A stretch of DNA of 48,234 nucleotides from Nioella sp. MMSF_3534 (GCF_030732985.1 NZ_JASHJX010000035.1:1-48234); one strand, 5' to 3'. Shown: positions 23,874-41,056, counted from the first letter of the stretch. Notes: generated by a model not told the origin, from the letters alone. Numbers and translations: made by a program.

Positions 23874-25118
23874 ATGCCTGTCCAGATTTCCCGCCGCGCC
23901 GTTTCCCTCGGACTGCCTGCCCTGCTGTTGACCGGATGCGTGACCGGCGGCGCGGGGCTGGTCAGCCGCGATGAATGGCGCAGCGTGCCGAATGCTGACT
24001 TTGACCGATGGTTGGCCGGGTTCCGTGTACGGGCGGTGGAGAACGGGATTTCCGAAGCCACCGTCACCCGCGCCTTTCGCGGCGTGGGCTATGTGCCGCT
24101 GGTGATCGAGCGCGACCGCAACCAGGCGGAGTTCAACCGCACGATGGAGGATTACCTCGCCATCGCCGCCTCGGAGGAGCGGATCAGCATGGGGCGCGCC
24201 AAGCTGCGTCAGCATGACCGTGTGTTGCAGGCGATCGAAGACCGTTTCGGGGTCGAGAAACACGTCATGTGTGCGGTCTGGGGGATGGAGAGCTTTTACG
24301 GCACGCGAGAGGGTGACGCGCCTGTCATCGCGGCTTTGGCGACGCTGACCTTCGACGGGCGGCGCGGGCGGTTCTTTGGCAGCCAGCTGATGTCGGCGCT
24401 CAGGGCGCTTGACCGGGGTGACAGCACCGTGGCGCAGATGCGCGGCTCCTGGGCGGGGGCCATGGGACACACCCAGATCATGCCGGAAGTGCTGGAGGAT
24501 TACGGCGTCGATTTCGACGGCGACGGTCGGCGCGGGTGCTGGGACGATGATCCGACCGATGCGCTGGCGACCACCGCCAATTATCTGGCCCGGCATGGCT
24601 GGCGGCGCGGCCAGCCTTGGGCCGTCGAGGTGCAACTGCCAGAGGGGTTCGACGAGAGCCTCGCCGGGCGGACTCGCACCCGCTCCGTCGCCTCCTGGAT
24701 GAACATGGGGGTGCGCGACATGGATGGGAACCGGGTGCCCGACCATGGCGAGGCGGCGATCCTTTTGCAGATGGGCATCGAAGGCCCTGCGCTGATGATC
24801 TTCCGCAACTTCACCGCGATCCGGCGCTATAACCCGGCCAATAACTACGTCATCGGCATCGGTCACCTGTCCGACCGGCTGGTTGGCGGCCCGCCCATTC
24901 GCGGCAACTACCCGCCCGACGAAAACGGCCTGACCCGTGCGGGCCGGATCGAACTGCAGGAGCGGCTGACCGCCCAAGGCTTTGACACAGGCGGCAGCGA
25001 CGGGGTGATCGGCCCCGCCAGCCGCGCCGCGATCCGCGCCTATGAGCGCGCGCAAGGATTGCCGGAAACCGGCGTTGCCACCGACGAATTGCTGGCCCGC
25101 CTGCGCCAAACCGGCTGA
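23874..25118 (+). CDS. Lytic murein transglycosylase, MltB family, lipoprotein
   Basis: It cleaves peptidoglycan glycan strands to 1,6-anhydromuropeptides in the periplasm. The 414-residue protein begins with a signal and lipobox (ALLLTGC, Cys22). The SLT_2 domain has the catalytic Glu139 in VWGMESFYG, followed by FFGSQLMSALRALDRGD, SWAGAMGHTQIMPEVLEDYGVDFDGDG and ALATTANYLARHGWRRG. A C-terminal peptidoglycan-binding domain (LQERLTAQGFDTGGSDGVIGPASRAAIRAYERAQGL) ends the chain. The ATG at 23874 has GGAG eight bases upstream and gives a clean signal peptide. Confidence 0.92.
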   Translation: MPVQISRRAVSLGLPALLLTGCVTGGAGLVSRDEWRSVPNADFDRWLAGFRVRAVENGISEATVTRAFRGVGYVPLVIERDRNQAEFNRTMEDYLAIAASEERISMGRAKLRQHDRVLQAIEDRFGVEKHVMCAVWGMESFYGTREGDAPVIAALATLTFDGRRGRFFGSQLMSALRALDRGDSTVAQMRGSWAGAMGHTQIMPEVLEDYGVDFDGDGRRGCWDDDPTDALATTANYLARHGWRRGQPWAVEVQLPEGFDESLAGRTRTRSVASWMNMGVRDMDGNRVPDHGEAAILLQMGIEGPALMIFRNFTAIRRYNPANNYVIGIGHLSDRLVGGPPIRGNYPPDENGLTRAGRIELQERLTAQGFDTGGSDGVIGPASRAAIRAYERAQGLPETGVATDELLARLRQTG

Positions 25119-25213
25119 TCGTCGCACACAGGCCGTTGCATGACGCGGGCAGGGCGTGACAAGCCCTGTGCATCCGCAGGACAGTCGCCGCAACATGGCA
25201 AAGGGAACAGCGC

Positions 25214-26401
25214 ATGACCAAGGCTTTCATCGACCATCTTTCGCAAGAGTTGGACGGCCTGCGCGAGGCCGGGCTTTTCAAATCCGAACGAGTCATCACC
25301 ACACCGCAGGCGGGCACGGTCGGCCTCTCTACAGGCCGCGAGGTGATCAACCTCTGCGCCAACAATTACCTCGGCCTGTCCGATCACCCCGATCTGGTGG
25401 CGGCGGGGCGCGATGCGCTCGACCGCTACGGCTACGGCATGTCGTCCGTGCGCTTCATCTGCGGCACGCAGGAGGAACACAAGGAGCTGGAAGCGCGCCT
25501 CTCGCGCTTTCTGGGGCATGAGGATACGATCCTCTATTCCTCCTGCTTCGATGCCAATGCGGGGCTCTTTGAAACGCTGCTTGGCCCCGAGGACGCGATC
25601 ATCTCGGATGCGCTCAACCACGCCTCGATCATCGACGGGGTGCGCCTGTGCAAGGCCAAGCGCCTGCGCTACGCCAATTCCGACATGGCCGATTTGGAGG
25701 CGCAGTTGCAGGCCGCAGACGGCGCACGGTTCAAGATGATCGCGACCGATGGCGTCTTTTCCATGGATGGATACATCGCGAAGCTGCCCGAGATTTGCGA
25801 TCTGGCCGACAAGTATGGCGCGATGGTCATGGTCGATGACAGCCACGCGGTTGGATTCATGGGCGCAGGCGGGCGCGGGACACCGGAACATTGCGGCGTT
25901 GCGGATCGGGTCGACATCCTGACCGGTACGCTCGGCAAGGCGCTTGGCGGGGCCTCCGGCGGCTATACCAGTGGGCGGAAAGAGGTGGTGGAATGGCTGC
26001 GCCAACGCTCCCGCCCCTATCTCTTCTCGAACACGCTCGCGCCGGTCATCGCCGCCACCTCACTCAAGGTGCTCGACATGCTGGAGGCGTCCACGGACCG
26101 TCGCGACCGGCTGATGGAAAACGCCGCCCATTTCCGCGCGCGGATGGGGGCGGCGGGCTTCGACCTTCTGCCCGGCGAACACCCGATCATCCCCGTCATG
26201 CTGCGCGACCCGAAACTGGCGCAGGACATGGCGGCGCGGCTCGATGCCAAGGGCGTCTACGTCGCCCCCTTCAGCTTCCCCGTGGTGCCCAAGGGCCAGG
26301 ATCGCATCCGCACGCAAATGAGCGCCGCCCATAGCCGCGCGGAACTCGACACCGCCATCGACGCCTTCATCGCCGTTGGCCGCGACATGGGGGTGATCTG
26401 A
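25214..26401 (+). CDS. kbl: 2-amino-3-ketobutyrate coenzyme A ligase (glycine C-acetyltransferase)
   Basis: This PLP enzyme splits 2-amino-3-ketobutyrate with CoA into glycine and acetyl-CoA, the second step of threonine degradation. The 395 residues match the alpha-oxoamine synthase family: [52 protein letters not shown], and the PLP-binding Lys242 in [14 protein letters not shown]. It precedes tdh by one base, so the two are co-translated and act in sequence. Confidence 0.96.
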   Translation: MTKAFIDHLSQELDGLREAGLFKSERVITTPQAGTVGLSTGREVINLCANNYLGLSDHPDLVAAGRDALDRYGYGMSSVRFICGTQEEHKELEARLSRFLGHEDTILYSSCFDANAGLFETLLGPEDAIISDALNHASIIDGVRLCKAKRLRYANSDMADLEAQLQAADGARFKMIATDGVFSMDGYIAKLPEICDLADKYGAMVMVDDSHAVGFMGAGGRGTPEHCGVADRVDILTGTLGKALGGASGGYTSGRKEVVEWLRQRSRPYLFSNTLAPVIAATSLKVLDMLEASTDRRDRLMENAAHFRARMGAAGFDLLPGEHPIIPVMLRDPKLAQDMAARLDAKGVYVAPFSFPVVPKGQDRIRTQMSAAHSRAELDTAIDAFIAVGRDMGVI

Positions 26402-26402
26402 C

Positions 26403-27440
26403 ATGCGCAACGACATGAAAGCCCTCGTCAAAGCCAGGCCCGAACCCGGCCTCTGGATGGAACGCGTGCCCGTCCCCGAACCGGGGCCGCAAGACGTGCT
26501 GATCAAGGTGAAGAAATCGGCCATCTGCGGCACCGACGTGCATATCTGGAAATGGGATGAGTTCAGCGCCAAGACCGTGCCCGTTCCCATGGTCGTGGGC
26601 CATGAATTCTGTGGCGAGATCGTCGATATGGGCGCGGCGGCCACGAAATACAAAATCGGCCAGCGTGTCTCGGGCGAGGGGCACATCACCTGCGGCACCT
26701 GCCGCAACTGCCGCGCGGGCCGGGGGCACCTGTGCCGCAACACCAAGGGCGTGGGCGTCCACCGCCCCGGCAGCTTTGCCGAGTATCTCTGCATCCCCGA
26801 ATCGAACGTGGTGCCCATCCCCGACGACATCCCCGACGAAATCGCGGCGATCTTCGATCCCTTCGGCAACGCGATTCACACGGCGCTCAGCTTCGATCTG
26901 GTGGGCGAGGACGTGCTGGTCACCGGCGCGGGCCCCATCGGCATCATGGGCGCGCTCGTGGCGCAAAAGGCGGGCGCGCGAAAGGTGGTGCTGACCGATA
27001 TCGCGCCCTACCGGCTCGACCTTGCCCGGCATCTGGGCGTGCAGCATGTTGTCGATACCTCCTCCACCACCCTGCGCGAGGTGATGGGCCAGATCGGCAT
27101 GACCGAGGGCTTCGACGTGGGCCTTGAAATGTCCGGCGCCGCGGCGGCCATGCGCCAGATGATCCACCGCATGAACAATGGCGGCAAGATCGCCCTTCTG
27201 GGCATCGCCCCAACGGAGTTCGCCGTCGACTGGAACGAGATCATCTTCAAGATGCTGACCGTGAAGGGCATCTACGGGCGCGAGATGTATGAAACCTGGT
27301 ACAAGATGATCGCGCTGGTGCAGTCGGGGCTGGACCTCACGGGGCTGATCACACACCGGATCGGCATCGACGATTTCGAACAGGGCTTCGCCGCGATGCT
27401 CTCTGGTCAGGCCGGAAAGGTTGTGATGGACTGGGGCTGA
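26403..27440 (+). CDS. tdh: L-threonine 3-dehydrogenase
   Basis: This NAD+- and zinc-dependent MDR enzyme oxidises threonine to 2-amino-3-ketobutyrate, the substrate of Kbl. The catalytic zinc ligands are Cys42 (ICGTD), His67 and Glu68 (GHEFCG). The structural zinc cysteines are 97, 100, 103 and 111 ([15 protein letters not shown]). The Rossmann loop is [12 protein letters not shown]. The total of 345 residues is the family length. The ATG at 26403, one base after the kbl stop, is used; a second ATG at 26415 matches the commoner N-terminus ([12 protein letters not shown]) and could be the true start. Confidence 0.96.
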   Translation: MRNDMKALVKARPEPGLWMERVPVPEPGPQDVLIKVKKSAICGTDVHIWKWDEFSAKTVPVPMVVGHEFCGEIVDMGAAATKYKIGQRVSGEGHITCGTCRNCRAGRGHLCRNTKGVGVHRPGSFAEYLCIPESNVVPIPDDIPDEIAAIFDPFGNAIHTALSFDLVGEDVLVTGAGPIGIMGALVAQKAGARKVVLTDIAPYRLDLARHLGVQHVVDTSSTTLREVMGQIGMTEGFDVGLEMSGAAAAMRQMIHRMNNGGKIALLGIAPTEFAVDWNEIIFKMLTVKGIYGREMYETWYKMIALVQSGLDLTGLITHRIGIDDFEQGFAAMLSGQAGKVVMDWG

Positions 27441-27456
27441 CCCAAGGAGGTGCCCC

Positions 27457-28458
27457 ATGACCGAAACGCTGATCACGTCCGAGGTGGATTACGAGGCCGA
27501 GGGCCGCCAGACCGGCTATCTCCGCGTGCCCCATTCCGTCACCCGCAGCGCCTACGGCTTCATTCCGGTCCCGGTCACGGTGCTGAAAAACGGCGAGGGT
27601 CCGACCATGGTGCTGATGGGCGGCACCCATGGCGACGAATATGAAGGCCAGGTCGCCATCGACCGGCTGGCCAAGACCCTGCGGCCGGACCAGATCACCG
27701 GCCGCATCATCTGCCTGCCGATGCTGAACTTCCCCGCCGCCGATGCGGGCCTGCGCTGTTCCCCGGTGGACGAGGGCAACCTCAACCGCGCCTTCCCCGC
27801 CGATCCGCGCGGCACGCCGACCCAGTTGATCGCGCATTATGTCGAAGAGGTGCTGATGCCGCTGGCCGATTATGCCATCGACCTGCATTCGGGCGGCGCG
27901 TCTCTCTTCTATCCGCCGACCTTCATGCGCTGTCCCGGCTGGACCGAGGAAGAATCCGCGACTCTGCGCAAACTCCAGACCGCCTTCGATCTGCCTTACG
28001 CCTGGGTCTTCACCGGCGGTGGCGGCCCGAACAGCACGGCGCGTACCACGATGGGGGCAGCCGCGCGCAAGGGGGTCGTGACCGTGAACGCGGAACTCGG
28101 CGGCGGCGGCGCGGTCACGCCCGAGATCCTGGCGCTGGCCGAGCGCGGGCTGAAACGTGCTCTGCACGCGGTCGGGATGCTGCCGGGATATGAACCGGAC
28201 GCGCCGCGCGGCACGTGAGAGCTGCATATTCAGGGCCTGGTCCATGCCTATGAACGGGGCGTGTTCGAACCCCTGCTGGAAATCGGCGCCGAGGTTGGTG
28301 TCGGGACAGTCCTTGCCACGATTCACCACCCCGACGACCCAAAGCGCGCCCCGACCGGGATCGTCTCGGACTATGATGGAATGATTCTCGCCATGCGCGC
28401 GCTCGGACGGGTGGACCGGGGCGACGCCCTCTTCCAGATCGCGCGGGACGTGGCGTGA
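27457..28458 (+). pseudogene. Succinylglutamate desuccinylase/aspartoacylase-family hydrolase, interrupted by an in-frame TGA
   Basis: A zinc carboxypeptidase-like amide hydrolase related to DoeB and AstE. The zinc motif GGTHGDEYEG (His and Glu), NLNRAFP and the IDLHSGG histidine are present, so the catalytic half is intact. At 28216-28218 a TGA ends the frame after 253 residues, but the same frame continues for 80 codons with clear family sequence (ELHIQGLVHAYERG, FEPLLEIGAEVGVG, SDYDGMILAMRALG) to the TGA at 28456. A single C-to-T change of CGA (Arg) would give this TGA. The downstream part alone could restart at the GTG at 28259. It lies 16 bases after tdh with a strong AAGGAGG. The truncated protein lacks the C-terminal domain; readthrough or a sequencing error are alternatives. 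Confidence 0.8.
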
Positions 28459-28511
28459 CCGGATGGCGCCTGGGATGACTCGTATCTCTCTGGTCAGGCA
28501 CCGAACGCCCC

Positions 28512-28536
28512 CTTTCATCTTGGCCCCAAATACCTC
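28512..28536 (-). repeat. Rhodobacteraceae-type intergenic repeat, copy B (inverted)
   Basis: The reverse complement of copy A with three changes in the middle: on the minus strand it reads GAGGTATTT, GGGG, CCAAGATGAAAG. It too is preceded on its strand by a hairpin, CCTCC-GGC-GGAGG. The two inverted copies bracket the mltB-kbl-tdh-hydrolase block. Confidence 0.65.
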
Positions 28537-28703
28537 CGCCGGAGGCATCCCTCCCGCGCCACTGGACCGCCCGCATCCATCGCGCTCCACCCTCACCACG
28601 CCTCCGTGGCAACGCGGACCGACGAGGCCTCCGGCGTCAGCCGGGGGTTGAGGAGGGCCGCTCCCGGGTCGACGACGAAGTCGGCGAAACCGGCTTTTCA
28701 TAT

Positions 28704-28740
28704 GCACGGGGGGTGTACAGGGGGTGCACGGGGGGTGCAC
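28704..28740. repeat. 11-bp tandem repeat upstream of secE
   Basis: Three units, GCACGGGGGGT, GTACAGGGGGT and GCACGGGGGGT, then a partial GCAC, all G-rich on the plus strand. It lies about 40 bases upstream of the putative secE promoter. The rest of the 383-base gap 28459-28841 holds repeat copy B and no gene I can support. Confidence 0.7.
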
Positions 28741-28776
28741 GCATGGCGACAGGCCATTTTGCCCCGCTTGCCCGCC

Positions 28777-28805
28777 TTGCGCCGCCGGTCCCCCTTGCGT
28801 ATATA
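28777..28805 (+). promoter_or_regulatory. Putative promoter of secE-nusG
   Basis: TTGCGC (28777-28782) and TATATA (28800-28805) are 17 bases apart, 36 bases before the secE ATG. The -10 is very good and the -35 partial. It is the best promoter match in the gap upstream of secE. Confidence 0.55.
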
Positions 28806-28841
28806 CCCCCGGTCAGACGCACTCATCCGGATGAAGATTCC

Positions 28842-29036
28842 ATGGCCACCAACCCGCTTCAGTTCCTGCAACAGACCCGTTCGGAGGTCTCCAAGGTCGT
28901 TTGGCCGACGCGGCGCGAGGTGCTAGTGACCACTCTGATGGTCTTTGCTCTGGCCATTGTCGGTGCGATTTTCTTTTCCTTCGTGGACATCCTGATCCGG
29001 TGGGGTCTGGAACTGATCCTGACGATGGCTGGCTGA
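28842..29036 (+). CDS. secE: Preprotein translocase subunit SecE
   Basis: SecE clamps SecY in the Sec translocon. The 64-residue, single-span form is typical of alphaproteobacteria: an amphipathic N-terminal segment FLQQTRSEVSKVVWPTRREV with the conserved VVWPTRRE, then the membrane helix TTLMVFALAIVGAIFFSFVD. The open frame reaches further upstream, but the family starts at MATNPLQF. It heads the secE-nusG-rpl-rpo cluster. Confidence 0.96.
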   Translation: MATNPLQFLQQTRSEVSKVVWPTRREVLVTTLMVFALAIVGAIFFSFVDILIRWGLELILTMAG

Positions 29037-29112
29037 CCAGAAGAAACCCGGACCGAACCCCTTGATTTTCCGTCACTTGGGGGGTAGGTCACGGCTCACT
29101 TTCCCGGAAATG

Positions 29113-29146
29113 GCGTGCGTCGATTCGTGATGCACGCTGTTTTTTG
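29113..29146 (+). terminator. Possible terminator/attenuator between secE and nusG
   Basis: GCGTGC (29113-29118) pairs with GCACGC (29132-29137), followed by TGTTTTTTG. The loop is 13 bases, so the stem is modest. It lies in the 190-base gap between secE and nusG and could attenuate transcription into nusG. A second small hairpin, GGGTC-TGC-GACCC, lies further down near 29190-29204. Confidence 0.4.
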
Positions 29147-29226
29147 TTCGGCCCGATTTGGGTAAAGCATTGGGAACACTTGGAAATTTTGGGGTCTGCG
29201 ACCCCGGGCTTGAGGAACGGGCAGGT

Positions 29227-29760
29227 ATGGCGAAGCGGTGGTATTCGGTCTCGGTGCTTTCGAATTTCGAAAAGCGCATTGCCGAGCAGATCAGAACTGC
29301 CGTGGAAGAAGGCGGCCTCCAGGACGAGATCGAGGAAGTTCTGGTGCCCGAAGAGGACGTGATCGAGGTGCGCCGCGGCAAGAAAGTCACCGTACCGCGC
29401 CGCTTCATGCCCGGCTATGTGCTGGTGCGCATGGAGATGACCGACCGCGCCTATCACGCCATCAACTCGATCCCGCGCGTCACCGGCTTCCTGGGCCCGC
29501 AAGGCCGCCCGATGCCGATGCGCGACGCCGAGGTGAATGCGATCCTGAACCGGGTCGAAGAGGGCGAGGCGCAGCCGCGCTCGACCATCACCTACGAGAT
29601 CGGTGAGAAGGTCAAGGTCAACGAAGGCCCGTTCGAGGATTTCGATGGCATGGTCGAAGAAGTGGACGACGCCAATCAGCGCCTGAAGGTGACGGTGTCG
29701 ATCTTTGGCCGGGAAACCCCGGTCGAACTGGAATTCACGCAGGTCACCAAGCAGGCCTGA
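29227..29760 (+). CDS. nusG: Transcription termination/antitermination protein NusG
   Basis: NusG bridges RNA polymerase with Rho or S10. The 177-residue protein has the NGN domain (MAKRWYSVSVLSNFEKRIAEQI, RRFMPGYVLVRMEM, TGFLGPQGRPMPM) and a C-terminal KOW domain (GEKVKVNEGPFEDFDGMVEEVD, FGRETPVELEFTQV). The ATG at 29227 matches the family; the upstream extension does not. Confidence 0.97.
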   Translation: MAKRWYSVSVLSNFEKRIAEQIRTAVEEGGLQDEIEEVLVPEEDVIEVRRGKKVTVPRRFMPGYVLVRMEMTDRAYHAINSIPRVTGFLGPQGRPMPMRDAEVNAILNRVEEGEAQPRSTITYEIGEKVKVNEGPFEDFDGMVEEVDDANQRLKVTVSIFGRETPVELEFTQVTKQA

Positions 29761-29885
29761 CGTGATCATTCGTGGGAGGCGAGGGCACGCGTGTCCGGAC
29801 CGCACCACGCTAACCACCGAGGGCGCAACGCGTTGCGTCTTCATAGGGCGGGATGATCCCCGCCGATGATGGAAGGAGAGGCCAA

Positions 29886-30338
29886 ATGGCCAAGAAACTG
29901 ATCGGCAAGATGAAGCTGCAGATCAAGGCGGGGCAAGCCAACCCGTCTCCGCCCGTGGGTCCGGCCCTCGGTCAGCGCGGCATCAACATCATGGAATTCT
30001 GCAAGGCGTTTAACGCCAAGACGCAGGAAATGGAGCCGGGTTCGCCCTGCCCGACCGTGATCAGCTACTACCAGGACAAGTCCTTCACGATGGAGATCAA
30101 GACGCCCCCGGCGTCTTATTACCTCAAGAAGGCCGCCGGCCTGAAGCCCGTCGGCAAGCGCAACCGTCCTCGCGGCGCCGAGAATCCCGGCCGTGAAACG
30201 ATCGCAACCGTGACCGTCAAGCAGGTCCGCGAGATCGCGGAAGCCAAGATGAAGGATCTCAGCGCGAATGACGTCGAAGCCGCGATGAAGATCATCGTCG
30301 GTTCGGCCAATTCGATGGGCATCGAGGTGAAAGGGTAA
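29886..30338 (+). CDS. rplK: 50S ribosomal protein L11
   Basis: L11 forms the GTPase-associated centre with 23S rRNA. The 150-residue chain shows the N-terminal [33 protein letters not shown] with the flexible Pro-rich factor-binding segment, and the rRNA-binding C-terminal [29 protein letters not shown] precedes the ATG. The 125-base leader holds small hairpins (GCAACGCGTTGC palindrome; GGCGGG/CCCGCC) that could be the L1 target, but this is unproven. Confidence 0.97.
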   Translation: MAKKLIGKMKLQIKAGQANPSPPVGPALGQRGINIMEFCKAFNAKTQEMEPGSPCPTVISYYQDKSFTMEIKTPPASYYLKKAAGLKPVGKRNRPRGAENPGRETIATVTVKQVREIAEAKMKDLSANDVEAAMKIIVGSANSMGIEVKG

Positions 30339-30341
30339 ATC

Positions 30342-31040
30342 ATGGCAAAGCTCGGTAAACGTACCCGCGCCGCCCGCGAAGCCTTCGCCGGCAAGGAAGA
30401 TATCACCGTCGAGGACGCCGTTGCGCTGATCAAGGCCAACGCCAACGCCAAGTTCGACGAGTCGGTCGAGATCGCGATGAACCTGGGCGTCGACCCGCGC
30501 CACGCCGACCAGATGGTCCGCGGCACGGTCACCCTGCCCAATGGCACCGGAAAATCCGTCCGCGTCGCCGTCTTCGCCCGTGGCCCCAAGGCAGAAGAAG
30601 CCCTGGCCGCAGGCGCGGATATCGTCGGCGCAGAGGATCTGATGGAAACCGTTCAGAGCGGCACCATCGAGTTCGAACGCTGCATTGCCACCCCGGACAT
30701 GATGCCGATCGTCGGCCGTCTGGGTAAGGTGCTCGGCCCCCGGAACCTGATGCCGAACCCGAAGGTCGGGACCGTGACCATGGATGTTGCCGAAGCCGTG
30801 AAAGCGGCCAAGGGTGGCCAGGTCCAGTTCCGCGCCGAGAAGGCAGGTGTCGTGCATGCCGGTGTGGGCAAGGTGTCGTTCAACGCCGACCAGCTGGCCG
30901 AGAACATCCGTGCCTTCGTGGACGCGGTGTCGAAAGCCAAGCCGACCGGTGCCAAGGGCGCCTACATGAAGCGCGTGTCGCTCAGCTCGACCATGGGCCC
31001 GGGCGTGTCCGTGTCCGTCGACAGCGCGACCGGCAACTGA
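30342..31040 (+). CDS. rplA: 50S ribosomal protein L1
   Basis: L1 forms the mobile stalk at the E site and represses its own operon. The 232 residues include [33 protein letters not shown], the conserved [22 protein letters not shown], and [18 protein letters not shown]. It starts three bases after rplK ends, as in most bacteria. Confidence 0.97.
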   Translation: MAKLGKRTRAAREAFAGKEDITVEDAVALIKANANAKFDESVEIAMNLGVDPRHADQMVRGTVTLPNGTGKSVRVAVFARGPKAEEALAAGADIVGAEDLMETVQSGTIEFERCIATPDMMPIVGRLGKVLGPRNLMPNPKVGTVTMDVAEAVKAAKGGQVQFRAEKAGVVHAGVGKVSFNADQLAENIRAFVDAVSKAKPTGAKGAYMKRVSLSSTMGPGVSVSVDSATGN

Positions 31041-31311
31041 TCCGGAGGTGGGCAGAACTGCCCACCCTACGAATTTTGCACCGGTTCGCCGGTGTGAATG
31101 GCGGGGCCGCCAAGGTGGCCTCGTCCTGTCCGAGACGGAGGGTTGGGCGAAAGCCTGATAATTCCTTCCTGAGATGGGAAGCGAGACTAGGAATTTCCGA
31201 AGGTTTCCTTCGGGCGATCTGACGGCTCGGGACCCTGACTTGGACCCGAAGAGGTTGGGGAAACCCAGCCAAACTTGAGCCGGGGGGAGACCCCCAAATT
31301 GGAGTGAAACT
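31041..31311 (+). promoter_or_regulatory. rplJ leader, probable L10(L12) autoregulatory RNA
   Basis: This 271-base non-coding stretch is rich in stem-loops: GGTGGGCA/TGCCCACC (31047-31066), CACCGG-TTCG-CCGGTG (31079-31094), CCGAAGG-TTT-CCTTCGG (31197-31213), GGTTGGG/CCCAGCC near 31254-31271, and GGGGG-AGA-CCCCC (31283-31295) just before the ribosome binding site. Bacteria commonly place the L10(L12) repression site here; the specific fold was not checked against a model. The first hairpin could serve as an end for the L11-L1 transcript. Confidence 0.55.
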
Positions 31312-31830
31312 GTGGATAGAGCCCAGAAAGAGAAAGTGGTCGAGGAACTCGGCCAGATCTTCGAAAGCTCTGGCGTCGTCGTAGTGTCCCACTACGAGGG
31401 CCTCACGGTTGCCGAGATGCAGGACCTGCGCGCGCAAATGCGTGAAGCGGGTGGGTCCGTTCGTGTCGCCAAGAACAGGCTCGCCAAGATCGCCCTCGAT
31501 GGGAAGCCGTGCGCAGGCATTGCTGACCTGATGACGGGCATGACCGTGCTCTCCTTCTCCGAGGACCCCGTGGCAGCAGCCAAGGTGGCCGAGGAGTATG
31601 CCAAGAAGAATGACAAGTTCGTCATTCTTGGCGGCGCAATGGGGGACACTGTTCTGGACCGCGCCGGTGTCAAAGCCGTCTCCGACATGCCGTCCCGCGA
31701 GGAGCTTATCGCCTCCATCGTTGGCTGCATCGGGGCACCCGCTTCGAACATCGCCGGGGCCATTGGCGCACCTGCTTCGAACATCGCGAGCATCCTTTCG
31801 ACCATCGAAGAGAAGGCCGAAGCCGCGTAA
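31312..31830 (+). CDS. rplJ: 50S ribosomal protein L10
   Basis: L10 anchors the L7/L12 dimers to the ribosome stalk. The start is GTG, with GGAG seven bases upstream: the N-terminus reads [33 protein letters not shown], followed by [12 protein letters not shown]. The C-terminal helix that binds L12 dimers carries a near-exact repeat ([23 protein letters not shown]), consistent with more than two dimer sites as in alphaproteobacteria. Length 172. Confidence 0.97.
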   Translation: MDRAQKEKVVEELGQIFESSGVVVVSHYEGLTVAEMQDLRAQMREAGGSVRVAKNRLAKIALDGKPCAGIADLMTGMTVLSFSEDPVAAAKVAEEYAKKNDKFVILGGAMGDTVLDRAGVKAVSDMPSREELIASIVGCIGAPASNIAGAIGAPASNIASILSTIEEKAEAA

Positions 31831-31903
31831 GCAACCTGAGACCCGTCGTAGGGGCGCAATGCTCTCGACGTTGGAACACATACCTAGATACGGAACCTGA
31901 AAA

Positions 31904-32284
31904 ATGGCTGATCTGAAAGCACTTGCTGAAAGCATCGTCAACCTGACCCTGCTGGAAGCCCAAGAACTGAAAACCATCCTCAAGGACGAGTATGGCATCG
32001 AGCCCGCCGCTGGCGGCGCTGTGATGATGGCCGGTCCTGCTGGCGGCGGCGAAGCTGCTGCTGCTGAAGAGCAGACCGAATTTGACGTGATCCTGAAGTC
32101 CGCTGGCGACAAGAAGATCAACGTCATCAAAGAAGTCCGCGGCATCACCGGCCTGGGCCTCAAAGAAGCAAAAGAGCTGGTCGAAGCTGGCGGCAAAGCC
32201 GTCAAGGAGCAGGTCTCCAAAGCCGAAGCCGAAGACATCAAAGCCAAGCTGGAAGCAGCTGGCGCCGAAGTCGAGCTCAAGTAA
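31904..32284 (+). CDS. rplL: 50S ribosomal protein L7/L12
   Basis: The multicopy stalk protein that recruits translation factors. The 126 residues comprise the N-terminal dimerisation helices ([26 protein letters not shown]), an Ala/Gly-rich hinge, and the C-terminal factor-binding domain ([40 protein letters not shown]). It lies 73 bases after rplJ with the high-expression codon bias expected. Confidence 0.98.
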   Translation: MADLKALAESIVNLTLLEAQELKTILKDEYGIEPAAGGAVMMAGPAGGGEAAAAEEQTEFDVILKSAGDKKINVIKEVRGITGLGLKEAKELVEAGGKAVKEQVSKAEAEDIKAKLEAAGAEVELK

Positions 32285-32323
32285 TCTGCGCCCGGCCTTT
32301 TGTGTCGGGACGTTGAAAGAAGC

Positions 32324-32354
32324 GGCTGGATCCGGGGATTTCCCGGGTCCAGCC
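32324..32354 (+). repeat. Strong hairpin between rplL and rpoB (attenuator or RNase III site)
   Basis: A 14-bp stem (two G-T pairs) with a three-base loop: GGCTGGATCCGGGG pairs with the segment ending GGGTCCAGCC. It is not followed by a T-run. In E. coli the same interval holds an attenuator and an RNase III site, so a similar role in separating L12 from RNA polymerase levels is inferred. The 253-base gap holds no gene. Confidence 0.65.
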
Positions 32355-32537
32355 AGCCTCGTCTTGGCGAGGGCCCGCATGTGACGGACCTTCCCCAAGA
32401 CGCGGTTCACAGGATCGGGAGCCCGCCGGTGGGACGGCAGGCATGAATTGATCCGAACCCGTCTGGTTTCAGTGCGACGCATGGCCGGTGCCCCGACGGC
32501 CCGTGCGAGCGCGAAGAAACGAAAGGTGTCCGAGAGC

Positions 32538-36674
<4,137 letters not shown>

Positions 36675-36680
36675 CGGAAA

Positions 36681-36723
36681 AAGCGCCTTCGAAGGCGCTT
36701 GGAAAGGCGCTTCGAAGCGCCTT
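36681..36723 (+). repeat. Twin palindromes between rpoB and rpoC
   Basis: Two perfect 20-base palindromes lie three bases apart: AAGCGCCTTCGAAGGCGCTT (36681-36700) and AAGGCGCTTCGAAGCGCCTT (36704-36723), both centred on TTCGAA. The arms are near-copies of each other (AAGCGCCTTC recurs at 36715-36724), so alternative pairings are possible. They fill half of the 92-base rpoB-rpoC gap. A processing or ribosome-spacing role is inferred. Confidence 0.75.
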
Positions 36724-36766
36724 CGCCCCTCTCAACCCGAACGCACAGCCTGAGAAAGGTTAAGAC

Positions 36767-40996
<4,230 letters not shown>

Positions 40997-41021
40997 GCCC
41001 TTCGAGGTTTGACAAGATCAA

Positions 41022-41056
41022 AGCCCCCGCCGGTCCGCCGGTGGGGGTTTTTCTTT
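41022..41056 (+). terminator. Rho-independent terminator after rpoC
   Basis: CCCCCGCCGG pairs with CCGGTGGGGG (one G-T) around TCCG, followed by TTTTTCTTT. It closes the rpl-rpo operon 27 bases after the rpoC stop. Confidence 0.92.

Noticed and set aside
27457-28458. Selenocysteine at the in-frame TGA
   Set aside because: Family members have no Cys or Sec expected at this place, the position is outside the zinc site, and a CGA-to-TGA mutation is simpler.
28593-28697. Minus-strand coding-like fragment of about 34 residues (AGFADFVVDPGAALLNP...)
   Set aside because: It has a stop two codons before it, no start codon and no recognisable family. Too short to call a gene remnant with confidence.
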